The translations under genes and the position numbers were made by a program. A stretch of DNA of 15,428 bases from Dehalococcoidales bacterium (GTDB lineage: Bacteria > Chloroflexota > Dehalococcoidia > Dehalococcoidales > UBA3254): assembly GCA_016926695.1 (NCBI GenBank), contig JAFGOB010000129.1, positions 1 to 15,428 of the forward strand. Reading direction: 5' to 3'. Of this stretch, positions 1-6,396 are shown one piece after another. The notes beneath the pieces were generated by a model. It was not told where the DNA came from, did no database searches, and saw nothing but the letters and a program-made list of their open reading frames with translations. Within the stretch, counting starts at the first letter, position 1, and each line of letters opens with the position of its first letter.

Positions 1-1
1 G

Positions 2-565
2 GGTATTTCCACCTCAACTATCAAGTACTTTAGCTTCGGCGAAACCCGCTCCACCACCGGCGCCCTGCCAACAGATAAGAAGTTCACCGGCCAGCGCCTG
101 GATAACACCGGGCTGTACTATTATAATGCTCGTTACTACGACGCTACGATAGGAAGATTCATCAGCCCGGACCCGATTACTCACTCGGAACCTTTACCCC
201 GAGGTAAAATTATTACCGATCTAACAGTATGTACTACCCATATTTCATCCTATACCGGACAGACACGTTGTCCCACGATGATTAATCCTCAAGAACATAA
301 CAGATATAGCTATGCACTAAATAATCCTCTTAAACTGACTGATCCTGATGGACACCAAGAATGGGCTGCAGTTCTGTATTTCATATATTATTTCATAAAT
401 CTTTATTATACGATGGTAAGCGCATTAACAGGGATTTCCTTTATTCCTGCTTACAACATTGGACATAATATAGAGGAGTCAATACCGGGGCGGGCGTGTC
501 AGAGACACGCCCCTACGCACGGCGTATTGCCCAATCCGGGACCGGATATTTACATTTCAGCTTAA
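2..565 (+). CDS. RHS repeat-associated core domain protein, 3' part (5' end outside window)
   Basis: The open frame runs in from the window edge (frame 2) and stops at TAA 563-565, so only the last about 187 residues are present. The first 60 are a textbook RHS core: YFSFGETR, then KKFTGQRLDNTGLYYYNARYYD and GRFISPDPI. NRYSYALNNPLKLTDPDGH closes the core. RHS proteins are large surface or secreted polymorphic-toxin/YD-repeat proteins in which the residues after the DPxGH motif form a variable tip. Here the tip is only about 65 residues. It has a hydrophobic stretch (roughly WAAVLYFIYYFINLYYTMVSAL) that may be a membrane segment, and its last 25 residues are encoded by a palindromic repeat. 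Between RFISPDPI and NPQEHNRYSY there are about 35 extra residues (bases about 179-283) where RHS cores usually have fewer than ten. The toxin class, if any, is not recognisable. The core assignment is very secure; whether the gene is still functional is unknown. Confidence 0.9.
   Translation, partial: GISTSTIKYFSFGETRSTTGALPTDKKFTGQRLDNTGLYYYNARYYDATIGRFISPDPITHSEPLPRGKIITDLTVCTTHISSYTGQTRCPTMINPQEHNRYSYALNNPLKLTDPDGHQEWAAVLYFIYYFINLYYTMVSALTGISFIPAYNIGHNIEESIPGRACQRHAPTHGVLPNPGPDIYISA
179..283. other. In-frame extra segment inside the RHS core
   Basis: The RHS core normally passes from RF(I/V)SPDPI to NPQxxNRYSY in a few residues. Here about 35 codons intervene and their translation (for example HISSYTGQTRCPTMI) does not resemble RHS sequence. 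The segment keeps the frame and contains a small inverted repeat (GGACA, six-base loop region, TGTCC) near 255-275. It could be the remnant of an inserted element. No target-site duplication is obvious. Confidence 0.4.
487..513. repeat. GC-rich palindromic (REP/MITE-like) repeat inside the RHS 3' end
   Basis: The arms GGGCGTGTC (492-500) and GACACGCCC (504-512) are perfect reverse complements around AGA. They are flanked by GGGGC on the left and CTACG on the right. Palindromes of this form (GTAGGGGCG...CGCCCCTAC) are a familiar dispersed intergenic repeat in metagenomic bacterial genomes. In this copy the repeat is read through in frame as GRACQRHAPTHGV and contributes to the C-terminus of the RHS protein. 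Copy number cannot be judged from one window. Confidence 0.6.
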
Positions 566-1023
566 AGTCTGATCCCGACCTGCGTTTTTTTGGGATCACG
601 GAATCTGAATACATTTTTTCTTACTGCCTGAAGATTTGGAGAAAGGGGCGTGGAAAAAGCCGGTGGGATTGAAGCACCCTCATCCTGACCTTCCCCCAGC
701 GCCCAGAGGGCACCCGCTATCCTAATACTATTTTAAGGTATGGGGGAAGGGATGGGAGGTATGACTGTTGACGGTCTGCTTTTCGTCTAACTTGTTCTAT
801 AATGCATATTCATCCACATAAAGGGAGAAAAAGATGGGAGAGGTATGATGACCTTCTGCATTTCAATAAAATCCAGCTCCCGTCTTCCCTCGTGTCGATA
901 AAAGGTCACGGGGCAGGCTTTTGGAAAAGGAAAAAGCCGGCAGTGTACCTGAAAAGAGTTACTGGCTGGTCTCCTCTAGCTGAAAAACTTGCCTGATGGT
1001 ACTCCTGAAAAAATACCAGGTTC
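566..1023. other. Non-coding spacer with repeats (458 bp)
   Basis: This stretch between the converging RHS and SnoaL-like genes holds no convincing gene. It starts with a small hairpin (TGATCCC 570-576 pairing with GGGATCA 592-598) whose loop contains the T run. Because the T run is in the loop rather than after the stem it is a doubtful terminator. The 675-760 element follows. A 64-codon frame at 802-996 has no ribosome binding site and an atypical composition, so I leave it out. Confidence 0.6.
675..760. repeat. Imperfect long inverted repeat, MITE/REP-like
   Basis: CCTTCCCCCA (689-698) pairs perfectly with TGGGGGAAGG (741-750). The pairing extends imperfectly outward: CCCTCATCCTGA on the left against GATGGGAGGT on the right. 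About 42 bases lie between the arms, including the AT-rich CTAATACTATTTTAAGG. The overall form (CACCCTCATCCTGACC... with a mirrored end) is that of short non-autonomous palindromic elements found between genes in many genomes. No coding capacity. Confidence 0.5.
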
Positions 1024-1458
1024 TCAGGGCCGGGCATTCTGGAAGGTGTAGGAATATTTCGACTGCTTGATCTTCCAGACGCCGTCCTGTTTGACATAAC
1101 TCTCTTCGTAATGTCCGTATCCGCTTAATGACCCCTGGTCTGCCGTCTCAACACGGTCGTTCAGGGCCCATCTGCCCCTGGCGGTGCTATCATCGATTAT
1201 ATCGATCTCGGGATTATGGCCCTGATGAGCGGTTGTGACATACTTCATGGCGCGTTTCAAGACCTTGACAATATGGTCCCTGCCCTCCATCCTGCCCAGA
1301 TGAGGGCTGTCGAAGATGAAGTCCTCCGCCAGGCATCCGGCCAGCTCTTCCCACTGCTTGTTGTCCACGCTGTTCCAGTACCTGGCCTTCAAGCGCTTGA
1401 TGGCTTCGATATCTTCCAGAATCTGTATCCTTCTTTGCAGGTCCGGTTCGCTATTCAT
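1024..1458 (-). CDS. SnoaL-like / NTF2-fold protein
   Basis: A 144-residue protein with the pattern of the SnoaL_4 branch of the NTF2 superfamily, which includes scytalone dehydratase, LinA-type dehydrochlorinases, ring-hydroxylase beta subunits and many unknowns. Helical start IEAIKRLKARYWNSVDNKQWEEL, then LAEDFIFDSP, GRDHIVKVL, the central AHQGHNPEIDI strand, RGRWALNDRV and the final YEESYVKQDGVWKIKQSKY strand pair. This is full length for the family. Asp32 (NSVD) and His78 or His81 (AHQGH) are where lyase members carry their Asp/His dyad, so an active enzyme is possible, but many homologues only bind ligands. The ATG at 1458-1456 is preceded by AAGGAG (1471-1466). It lies about 100 bp downstream of the anti-sigma gene on the same strand, so it could be co-transcribed or have a weak promoter of its own (TAAAAT-like -10, no good -35). 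Substrate unknown. Confidence 0.8.
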   Translation of the reverse strand: MNSEPDLQRRIQILEDIEAIKRLKARYWNSVDNKQWEELAGCLAEDFIFDSPHLGRMEGRDHIVKVLKRAMKYVTTAHQGHNPEIDIIDDSTARGRWALNDRVETADQGSLSGYGHYEESYVKQDGVWKIKQSKYSYTFQNARP

Positions 1459-1558
1459 ATTTTTTCTCCTTGGCGGTATTTTAGCAGACTTTTGAACAGC
1501 AGGTACAGAAGACTGAATCAGGTTTGTTTATCCGCCATTACGTTTATCGGAAAATCGT

Positions 1559-4051
1559 TCAACGGTCCGCTAGATCGAAAATCTCCAGGACTGGCTGGTT
1601 GGGAGAGTTACCGATAAACCAGTAGAAACAGTCCTCCACCAGGTAGTATGATCTGCTGGAGCTGCTCCTGTCATGTTTCTCGAAAAAGGTCCACCAGTCC
1701 GGCAGTATGCCGAATCCGGTCAGCGCCGGCCCGGCAGGGTCGCTGATATCCATGAACTCTATCCTGTCTATTTTACGTCCCAGGGCGGACATCCCGCTTG
1801 AATACAGGTAAAGCCGGTCACCGGAAACAAATAAAGTATCGGGGAAGGTCCTGTCTTTCAAGGCATAAAAGGCGATTTCACGGGGAGCAGCCGGATCGGA
1901 AATATCCAGTATCGATATGCCCTGTCCCGCGTCTCCTCCCAGAGAAACGAAGGCCAGGTTTCCCCGGATGTCTTTCGATACGACATGCCCCGGATAGATT
2001 CTCAGTGACGGGTTTCCTGTATCCGGCGGCAGGCCGAAGGCATAGCTGTTGACGATTTCCGGGGAAGCCGGTGAAGAGATATCGATGGTAAGGAGCGAAT
2101 CGCCCGTCCAGGCCAGGAGATAGCCGCCTGCCATATGCATCGTTCCTCCCGAACGTGAGGGAAGCTCCAGGCTGCCGATAACCTCCGGACCGGCGGGGTT
2201 GGAGATATCCAGTGTGAACAGCTTCTGATTGTAGTCGTTAACGAACAGATATTTATCGTAAGCCAGCATCAGGCCGGGTTTCACCCCGGAAAAGCGGGCC
2301 AGCTCAGCAGGAGCGCCGGGGCTGGATACATCCACAATCCATATAAAGTCGCCGGCGTAAATATAGAGCACGCTGCCGGACAGGGCCATCGGTCCCAGGT
2401 AGACGGTATTTTCCGGGGCTTTAAGGTAGGCTGTTTTAACGGGCCTGGCAGGCTCGCTGATATCCAGTACCAGCAGGCCGGGTTCGGCCTCTATTTCCGA
2501 ATTCTGGGTATTGACACGCACAAACAGGTAGCTGGCGCCATCGATCTCTCCGGCGACGCCCACCCCGGCGGATGACGCTCCCGTCTCTTCTATCCTGTAC
2601 TCGCCGGCGGGCGCCAGGTCCCGCATGGAGGGCAGGTCAGCCGGCAGTATGAATATGGAAGCGGGGGCTTCGAAGCCGGCTGTTTCCACCTTTTCCTGCC
2701 CGTCCGCCCCCGGGTAGCTGATGTACGCAGTGGAGCGGTTGATATAGTCGGCGACCTCCTGGGGACCAGTGAGCGAGGCATCGTAGCTAAAGGTGATCCG
2801 GTAGACCAGCGCTGACTCCGGATCAACGCCGTCATCTCCCGGCCCCTCCTGGCCGCCGGTCTTCCTGACACCCACGCCTGAGTTCGTGATTGAATAGTCG
2901 GCCATAACGCGGGTCTCGATTCCCCCGATCCTCTCGCCGCTGATATTAACAACGGTCAGGGTATACTTTATCTCCCGGTTTTGGGGATCGCTGTTGTCTA
3001 CCTCCACCTCCATGGACTTGCTGAAGGCCTGCTGCTCCGGTACAGTGGAAGCCCAGCCGGCCAGACCGCCGCCGGGTTCCAGCGGCGCCTCGATCTCCAG
3101 CGGCTGGTTGAAAGCGGAGAACTGATAGAGATGGGAGGATGATACCGTCTCCCCGTTTTCGTCCGTTCGGCGGCTTTCGGTATTCAGACGCCTCAGCAGG
3201 TAATCGTCTTTACCTATCCAGAGCTCGATGGTCCTGGTACCGGCTTTCTGTCGGTATTCCTCCAGCATTTCCTCCAGTTCCTCCTCGCTCATGGGAGGTG
3301 TTCCCCTTCCGGCGTCTTCCTCCTGCCTGGAGCGCAGCATCTTCTCCATATCGTAAACGCCCCGGTAATGCAGACAGCCGGTGCCGTCAACGGTCTCTTC
3401 GGGTAATGTGCAGATGCCGGTGAGCATATCCAGCCAGGTCAGTGTAGTCTCCCTGGATACCAGGGAGGCATATGATCTGATCATGGCTTTGACCGTTATG
3501 AATGAGTTGAAGTCGCCTTTGTAATACTGGTCGTCGCCGATGAGAATCACCTCCAGGTACTGCCCGTTTACGGTCTGTTTGAGGTGATAGCGGTCCGGCG
3601 CCGTGAACTCTGTCTCCAGAAAAATGGTGCTGCCCTCCGTTCCGCTGCCGGTAACGGAGATGCGGTAGGATCTGATGTTTTCGATAGCTGAGTGGGCTTT
3701 GGCGAGAATATTTTCCGGCCCAACGATTAATCCCCAGGGCCGGATGATTAAAAGCGCCGCCAGCACGGCCATGATGGGTACTGCTGCCAGCACCCGCCTT
3801 CTCCAGCCCCTTGCAGGTTTTGCAGGAACACCGGCGGACCTGATTCCGGACATCACGGCCTCCCTGATATCCGGTGCGGCTGGTACCGTCCTGAGCGTTT
3901 CCAGGCTACTGCGAACTGCCCTGTAGCTCTCCAGTTTCTTCCGGCAGACGACGCACTCTTCCAGGTGGGCCTCTACAGCAGAGCGCTCCCCGGCAGATAG
4001 CTCGTTATTGATAAAGGCTGATAGCAAATCCTCCATATCGCGGCAATTCAT
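1559..4051 (-). CDS. Membrane anti-sigma factor with zinc finger, LolA-like domain and LVIVD beta-propeller
   Basis: 830 residues. Residues 1-45 are a zf-HC2/ZAS anti-sigma zinc finger: Cys3, then His29-x3-Cys33-x2-Cys36 (HLEECVVC), the motif that grips ECF sigma factors in the cytoplasm. Residues 87-109 form one membrane span after an Arg-rich patch (WRRRVLAAVPIMAVLAALL). About 113-325 resembles the LolA/LppX lipoprotein-carrier fold seen in other anti-sigma factors (AKAHSAIENIRSYRI..., APDRYHLKQTVNGQYLEV). About 345-470 is a beta-rich module. 480-830 is a beta-propeller with six LVIVD-type motifs of form D(I/V)SxPxxP at 530, 574, 615, 657, 716 and 768, and a degenerate one (DLADR) at the very C-terminus. 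The start is fixed by GGAGG in the tail of the sigma gene, and the ATG follows that gene's TGA by one base, so the pair is translationally coupled. The role in sigma sequestration is established for the zinc finger; sensing by the outer domains is inference. Confidence 0.88.
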   Translation of the reverse strand: MNCRDMEDLLSAFINNELSAGERSAVEAHLEECVVCRKKLESYRAVRSSLETLRTVPAAPDIREAVMSGIRSAGVPAKPARGWRRRVLAAVPIMAVLAALLIIRPWGLIVGPENILAKAHSAIENIRSYRISVTGSGTEGSTIFLETEFTAPDRYHLKQTVNGQYLEVILIGDDQYYKGDFNSFITVKAMIRSYASLVSRETTLTWLDMLTGICTLPEETVDGTGCLHYRGVYDMEKMLRSRQEEDAGRGTPPMSEEELEEMLEEYRQKAGTRTIELWIGKDDYLLRRLNTESRRTDENGETVSSSHLYQFSAFNQPLEIEAPLEPGGGLAGWASTVPEQQAFSKSMEVEVDNSDPQNREIKYTLTVVNISGERIGGIETRVMADYSITNSGVGVRKTGGQEGPGDDGVDPESALVYRITFSYDASLTGPQEVADYINRSTAYISYPGADGQEKVETAGFEAPASIFILPADLPSMRDLAPAGEYRIEETGASSAGVGVAGEIDGASYLFVRVNTQNSEIEAEPGLLVLDISEPARPVKTAYLKAPENTVYLGPMALSGSVLYIYAGDFIWIVDVSSPGAPAELARFSGVKPGLMLAYDKYLFVNDYNQKLFTLDISNPAGPEVIGSLELPSRSGGTMHMAGGYLLAWTGDSLLTIDISSPASPEIVNSYAFGLPPDTGNPSLRIYPGHVVSKDIRGNLAFVSLGGDAGQGISILDISDPAAPREIAFYALKDRTFPDTLFVSGDRLYLYSSGMSALGRKIDRIEFMDISDPAGPALTGFGILPDWWTFFEKHDRSSSSRSYYLVEDCFYWFIGNSPNQPVLEIFDLADR

Positions 4052-4052
4052 C

Positions 4053-4595
4053 TCATTCCGCCTCCTCAGAGATATAAAGCTTCCTGAACTCCCTGCTGCC
4101 CCTGGCTACCCTTTTGCGTACCGCTTCCTCTGAAATCTTCAGAACGGCGGCGATTTCACGGTATTTGAGTTCCTCTACAAAATGGAGGACCATGCAGACT
4201 CTCTGCTCCGGCGGTATTTTACTGAGGGCCTGCTGGATATCCATTTGTGCCTCTATTGTGCCGGAAGGGTCTTCCACTGCCCGTGCGGAGCCGGACTCAT
4301 GTTCTTCTTTCAGGGGAATGAAGGAGAGAATTCTCCTTCTGCGGCGCAACTGGAGGAAATTATTGGTGGCAATGCGGTACAGCCAGGCGCTGAACGATAC
4401 CCTGACCTCATCCTTCAGAATGGCCTTGTAGGTCTGGATAAAGGTGTCCTGGCAGAGGTCCAGGGCGGTCTCCTGGTTACCCGTCAGCCTGTACAGGTAA
4501 CGGAAGACAGGTGACTGGTAGCGTTCGACTATCCCTGAAAAAGAGTCGGTATGGCCGTTTTTTACCAGGTCTATAATACGGGTGTCTTCCAGCAA
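4053..4595 (-). CDS. ECF-type RNA polymerase sigma factor
   Basis: 180 residues, the normal ECF length. Region 2 spans about 22-90 (FSGIVERYQSPVFRYLYRLTGN, then ALDLCQDTFIQTYKAI, then FSAWLYRIATNNFLQLRRRRR, the -10 recognition helix). Region 4 spans about 118-172 (QQALSKIPPEQRVCMVLHFVEELKYREIA, then the HTH VLKISEEAVRKRVARGSREFRK that reads the -35). Regions 1 and 3 are absent, as usual for the class. The start codon is TTG at 4595-4593, chosen because AAGGAG lies six bases upstream (4607-4602) and the frame has no ATG in a suitable place. It directs core polymerase to a regulon that cannot be read here and is presumably held by the coupled anti-sigma factor immediately downstream. I see no GGAAC...CGTC type ECF promoter in front of it, so autoregulation is not evident. 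Confidence 0.93.
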   Translation of the reverse strand: MLEDTRIIDLVKNGHTDSFSGIVERYQSPVFRYLYRLTGNQETALDLCQDTFIQTYKAILKDEVRVSFSAWLYRIATNNFLQLRRRRRILSFIPLKEEHESGSARAVEDPSGTIEAQMDIQQALSKIPPEQRVCMVLHFVEELKYREIAAVLKISEEAVRKRVARGSREFRKLYISEEAE

Positions 4596-4687
4596 GCAGG
4601 GCTCCTTTTTGTCCTTCTACCTATTAATGATGCATGGGGAGATAAAAACCGGACAGACTGAGGCGGACTTTGATGAAATACGCTGTC

Positions 4688-4717
4688 ACTTTAGGGGAAT
4701 TGCGGTATTAATGTCAA
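4688..4717 (-). promoter_or_regulatory. Candidate sigma70-type promoter of the sigma/anti-sigma operon
   Basis: On the minus strand TTGACA (4717-4712) and TAAAGT (4693-4688) are separated by 18 bases. The -35 is a perfect consensus and the -10 matches four of six. Predicted start near 4681, leaving a leader of about 85 bases before the TTG start. Confidence 0.5.
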
Positions 4718-4722
4718 GAACG

Positions 4723-4747
4723 ATGACCGTCATATTTATGACCGTCA
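4723..4747 (-). promoter_or_regulatory. Tandem TGACGGTCAT boxes upstream of the sigma gene promoter
   Basis: Two identical ten-base boxes lie at 4732-4723 and 4747-4738 with a 15-base period. Each box is itself a small palindrome (TGAC-G-GTCA). They sit just upstream of the -35 of the candidate promoter, at about -42 to -66, where an activator would bind. The binding protein is unknown. Confidence 0.5.
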
Positions 4748-4769
4748 GCCTGATGTCTGAAGGCAGCAC

Positions 4770-4799
4770 ATAAAGGAAGGCCGGGCGATCAGCCCGGCC
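4770..4799 (-). terminator. Rho-independent terminator after the flavoprotein operon
   Basis: GGCCGGGC (4779-4786) pairs perfectly with GCCCGGCC (4792-4799) around a five-base loop. On the minus strand the stem is followed by TTCCTTTATG, a moderate T-rich tail. It lies 35 bp beyond the stop codon of the 4834-6315 gene and separates it from the sigma operon. Confidence 0.8.
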
Positions 4800-4833
4800 C
4801 GGATGTGTATATGAGATATAGTTGAAATTGCTG

Positions 4834-6315
4834 TTACGAGAAGTAAGGGACTTCTTTGGGTACTACCTTGTTGGGATCGAAGGCCGCGTTGATCTTCGCC
4901 GTCCAGTCGAGATAGTTGGAAATACGCGGATTGACCATCTCCGGAGGCAGTCCCGCCGGGAGGGCAAAGCAGCCCTCCAGAGCCCTCATATTGGTCTCCT
5001 GCCGCCATTGCTTCATAGCTTCCTTGGCCCCGGGGGCTGATGTGGGCCTGTAGAATATCTCCGACTTGCCTAGGTGCCCGTGTTCGACCCCCCACCCGAA
5101 ACAGCCGAAGAAGGCTGCGCCGTCATCTATCGCCAGACCCTGGCTGATCTGCGCCCCCTTCTTTTGACCGGCCTCCTGAAGCCATTTCATGGTCAGGTCT
5201 CTTTGCCCCATAACGGCAAAGCCGCCCCAGGACCCGCTTCCAAACCGGAAGGTCTCTCTTATTGAAGCGCTGACCCTGATGCACTGGCAAAGCAGTGTTC
5301 CGGCGATTTTGGGGTCCTCAACCGGCTCCAGCGACTTTCCACCGGCCTCGCTGACAATTCGCTCCAGGACCATCCTGTTATACTCAAACTCATCCGTCGA
5401 GTGCCCCCCGATTATTACCAGGAAGCCGGGACCCTGCACCTGCTTCCTCAGTAGATCAAAGGTGGCTATGTCGTCTTCATTGGTGGGGGATATGTTGGCC
5501 GATACCATGGCTATGTTGAAACACATCAGCTCATATGAAATTTCATTCTCGCCGATCTTCAGCTCCGCCTCGTACATCTTTTCCACTGACGGGAAGCTGA
5601 AATAGCGTATCATCATGTTGGTCGGTATATAGCTTAAAGTATAATGCGGCGAAACTCCTTCGAGTGGAAATGCAGCAGGCCCGGGCCATGGATAGACCTT
5701 CTGTGCAGCCTTCGTGAGTACTCCCGGCGTCAGTCCCGGCGGAACGGTCCCGCTGATCATACCCCTCAGGGATGGCCCGGGTCCGTCACCGCAGAACCAT
5801 TCATTTGAAGCACCCAGTGAACCTATCCGGACGATGTCCCCCGCCGGTGTTACCCACTCCACCGCCAGATAGTTGCGGTCGTCGCCGCTGGTGGTCTGGT
5901 CCATATGCCCATGCCCTTTAAGCATCGCGGAGCCGTTGGAACCCGCTCCCTTGATATTACAGTTCAGACCCCTTTTCATGAGTTCCGCCTGGAGCTGGGA
6001 ATTGATCACATACGGCTCCACCACGGCGTACATGTTTTTCTCGTTTATTTCAATGATGCGGTTCATTCTTCTCAGGTCCAGCAGGATGGTATCCCCGGGG
6101 TACATACCGTTCCAGCCGGTAGATACGGCGCCGAACGGTAGCTTGAGCCTGTTGCACAGTTTAGCTATAGCCTGGACTTCCCCGGTGTTCCCGGGAAGAG
6201 TGACGGCGGCAAACCCGGTGTTGTAGTAAGCAGGCATTATGGCGGGGTCGTCGCAGATATTTTCTTTCCCCAGGATATTTTCAAAAGCCCTGTAGATATC
6301 TTTACTTAGTGCCAT
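4834..6315 (-). CDS. FAD-binding oxidoreductase, VAO/PCMH family (second gene of the pair)
   Basis: 493 residues, normal for this family. The N-terminal PCMH-type FAD domain covers about 35-215 (AVTLPGNTGEVQAIAKLCNRLKLPF, DTILLDLRRMNRIIEIN, YAVVEPYVINSQLQAEL, then GHGHMDQTTSGDDRNYLAVEWVTPAGDIVRIGS). The C-terminal cap and FAD-oxidase_C part ends in FDPNKVVP. The usual GSEGTLGIVT flavin loop is replaced by a longer stretch (ISGTVPPGLTPGVLTKA, about 187-202) followed by KVYPWPGP, as in a subgroup of anaerobe flavoproteins. Relatives oxidise alkylphenols, aromatic alcohols or 2-hydroxy acids and pass electrons to a partner protein; the substrate here cannot be assigned. It follows the other flavoprotein by 81 bp on the same strand. 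ATG 6315-6313 is preceded by a modest AAGGGG with about ten-base spacing. Confidence 0.85.
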   Translation of the reverse strand: MALSKDIYRAFENILGKENICDDPAIMPAYYNTGFAAVTLPGNTGEVQAIAKLCNRLKLPFGAVSTGWNGMYPGDTILLDLRRMNRIIEINEKNMYAVVEPYVINSQLQAELMKRGLNCNIKGAGSNGSAMLKGHGHMDQTTSGDDRNYLAVEWVTPAGDIVRIGSLGASNEWFCGDGPGPSLRGMISGTVPPGLTPGVLTKAAQKVYPWPGPAAFPLEGVSPHYTLSYIPTNMMIRYFSFPSVEKMYEAELKIGENEISYELMCFNIAMVSANISPTNEDDIATFDLLRKQVQGPGFLVIIGGHSTDEFEYNRMVLERIVSEAGGKSLEPVEDPKIAGTLLCQCIRVSASIRETFRFGSGSWGGFAVMGQRDLTMKWLQEAGQKKGAQISQGLAIDDGAAFFGCFGWGVEHGHLGKSEIFYRPTSAPGAKEAMKQWRQETNMRALEGCFALPAGLPPEMVNPRISNYLDWTAKINAAFDPNKVVPKEVPYFS

Positions 6316-6396
6316 TTCTCTTGCACCCCTTTTTAATATTTAAAAATACGATCGCGGATAGCGATAAGTCCGGTTGAGTCCCGGCAATATCCGCTT

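Noticed and set aside
570..598. Terminator after the RHS gene
   Set aside because: The T run is in the loop, not after the stem, so it does not fit a rho-independent terminator.
802..996. 64-codon forward frame
   Set aside because: No ribosome binding site, odd composition, and a position in a repeat-bearing spacer; it resembles no family I know.
1216..1617. Forward frame over the SnoaL-like gene
   Set aside because: Antisense shadow of the SnoaL-like gene, which has the SD and family motifs.
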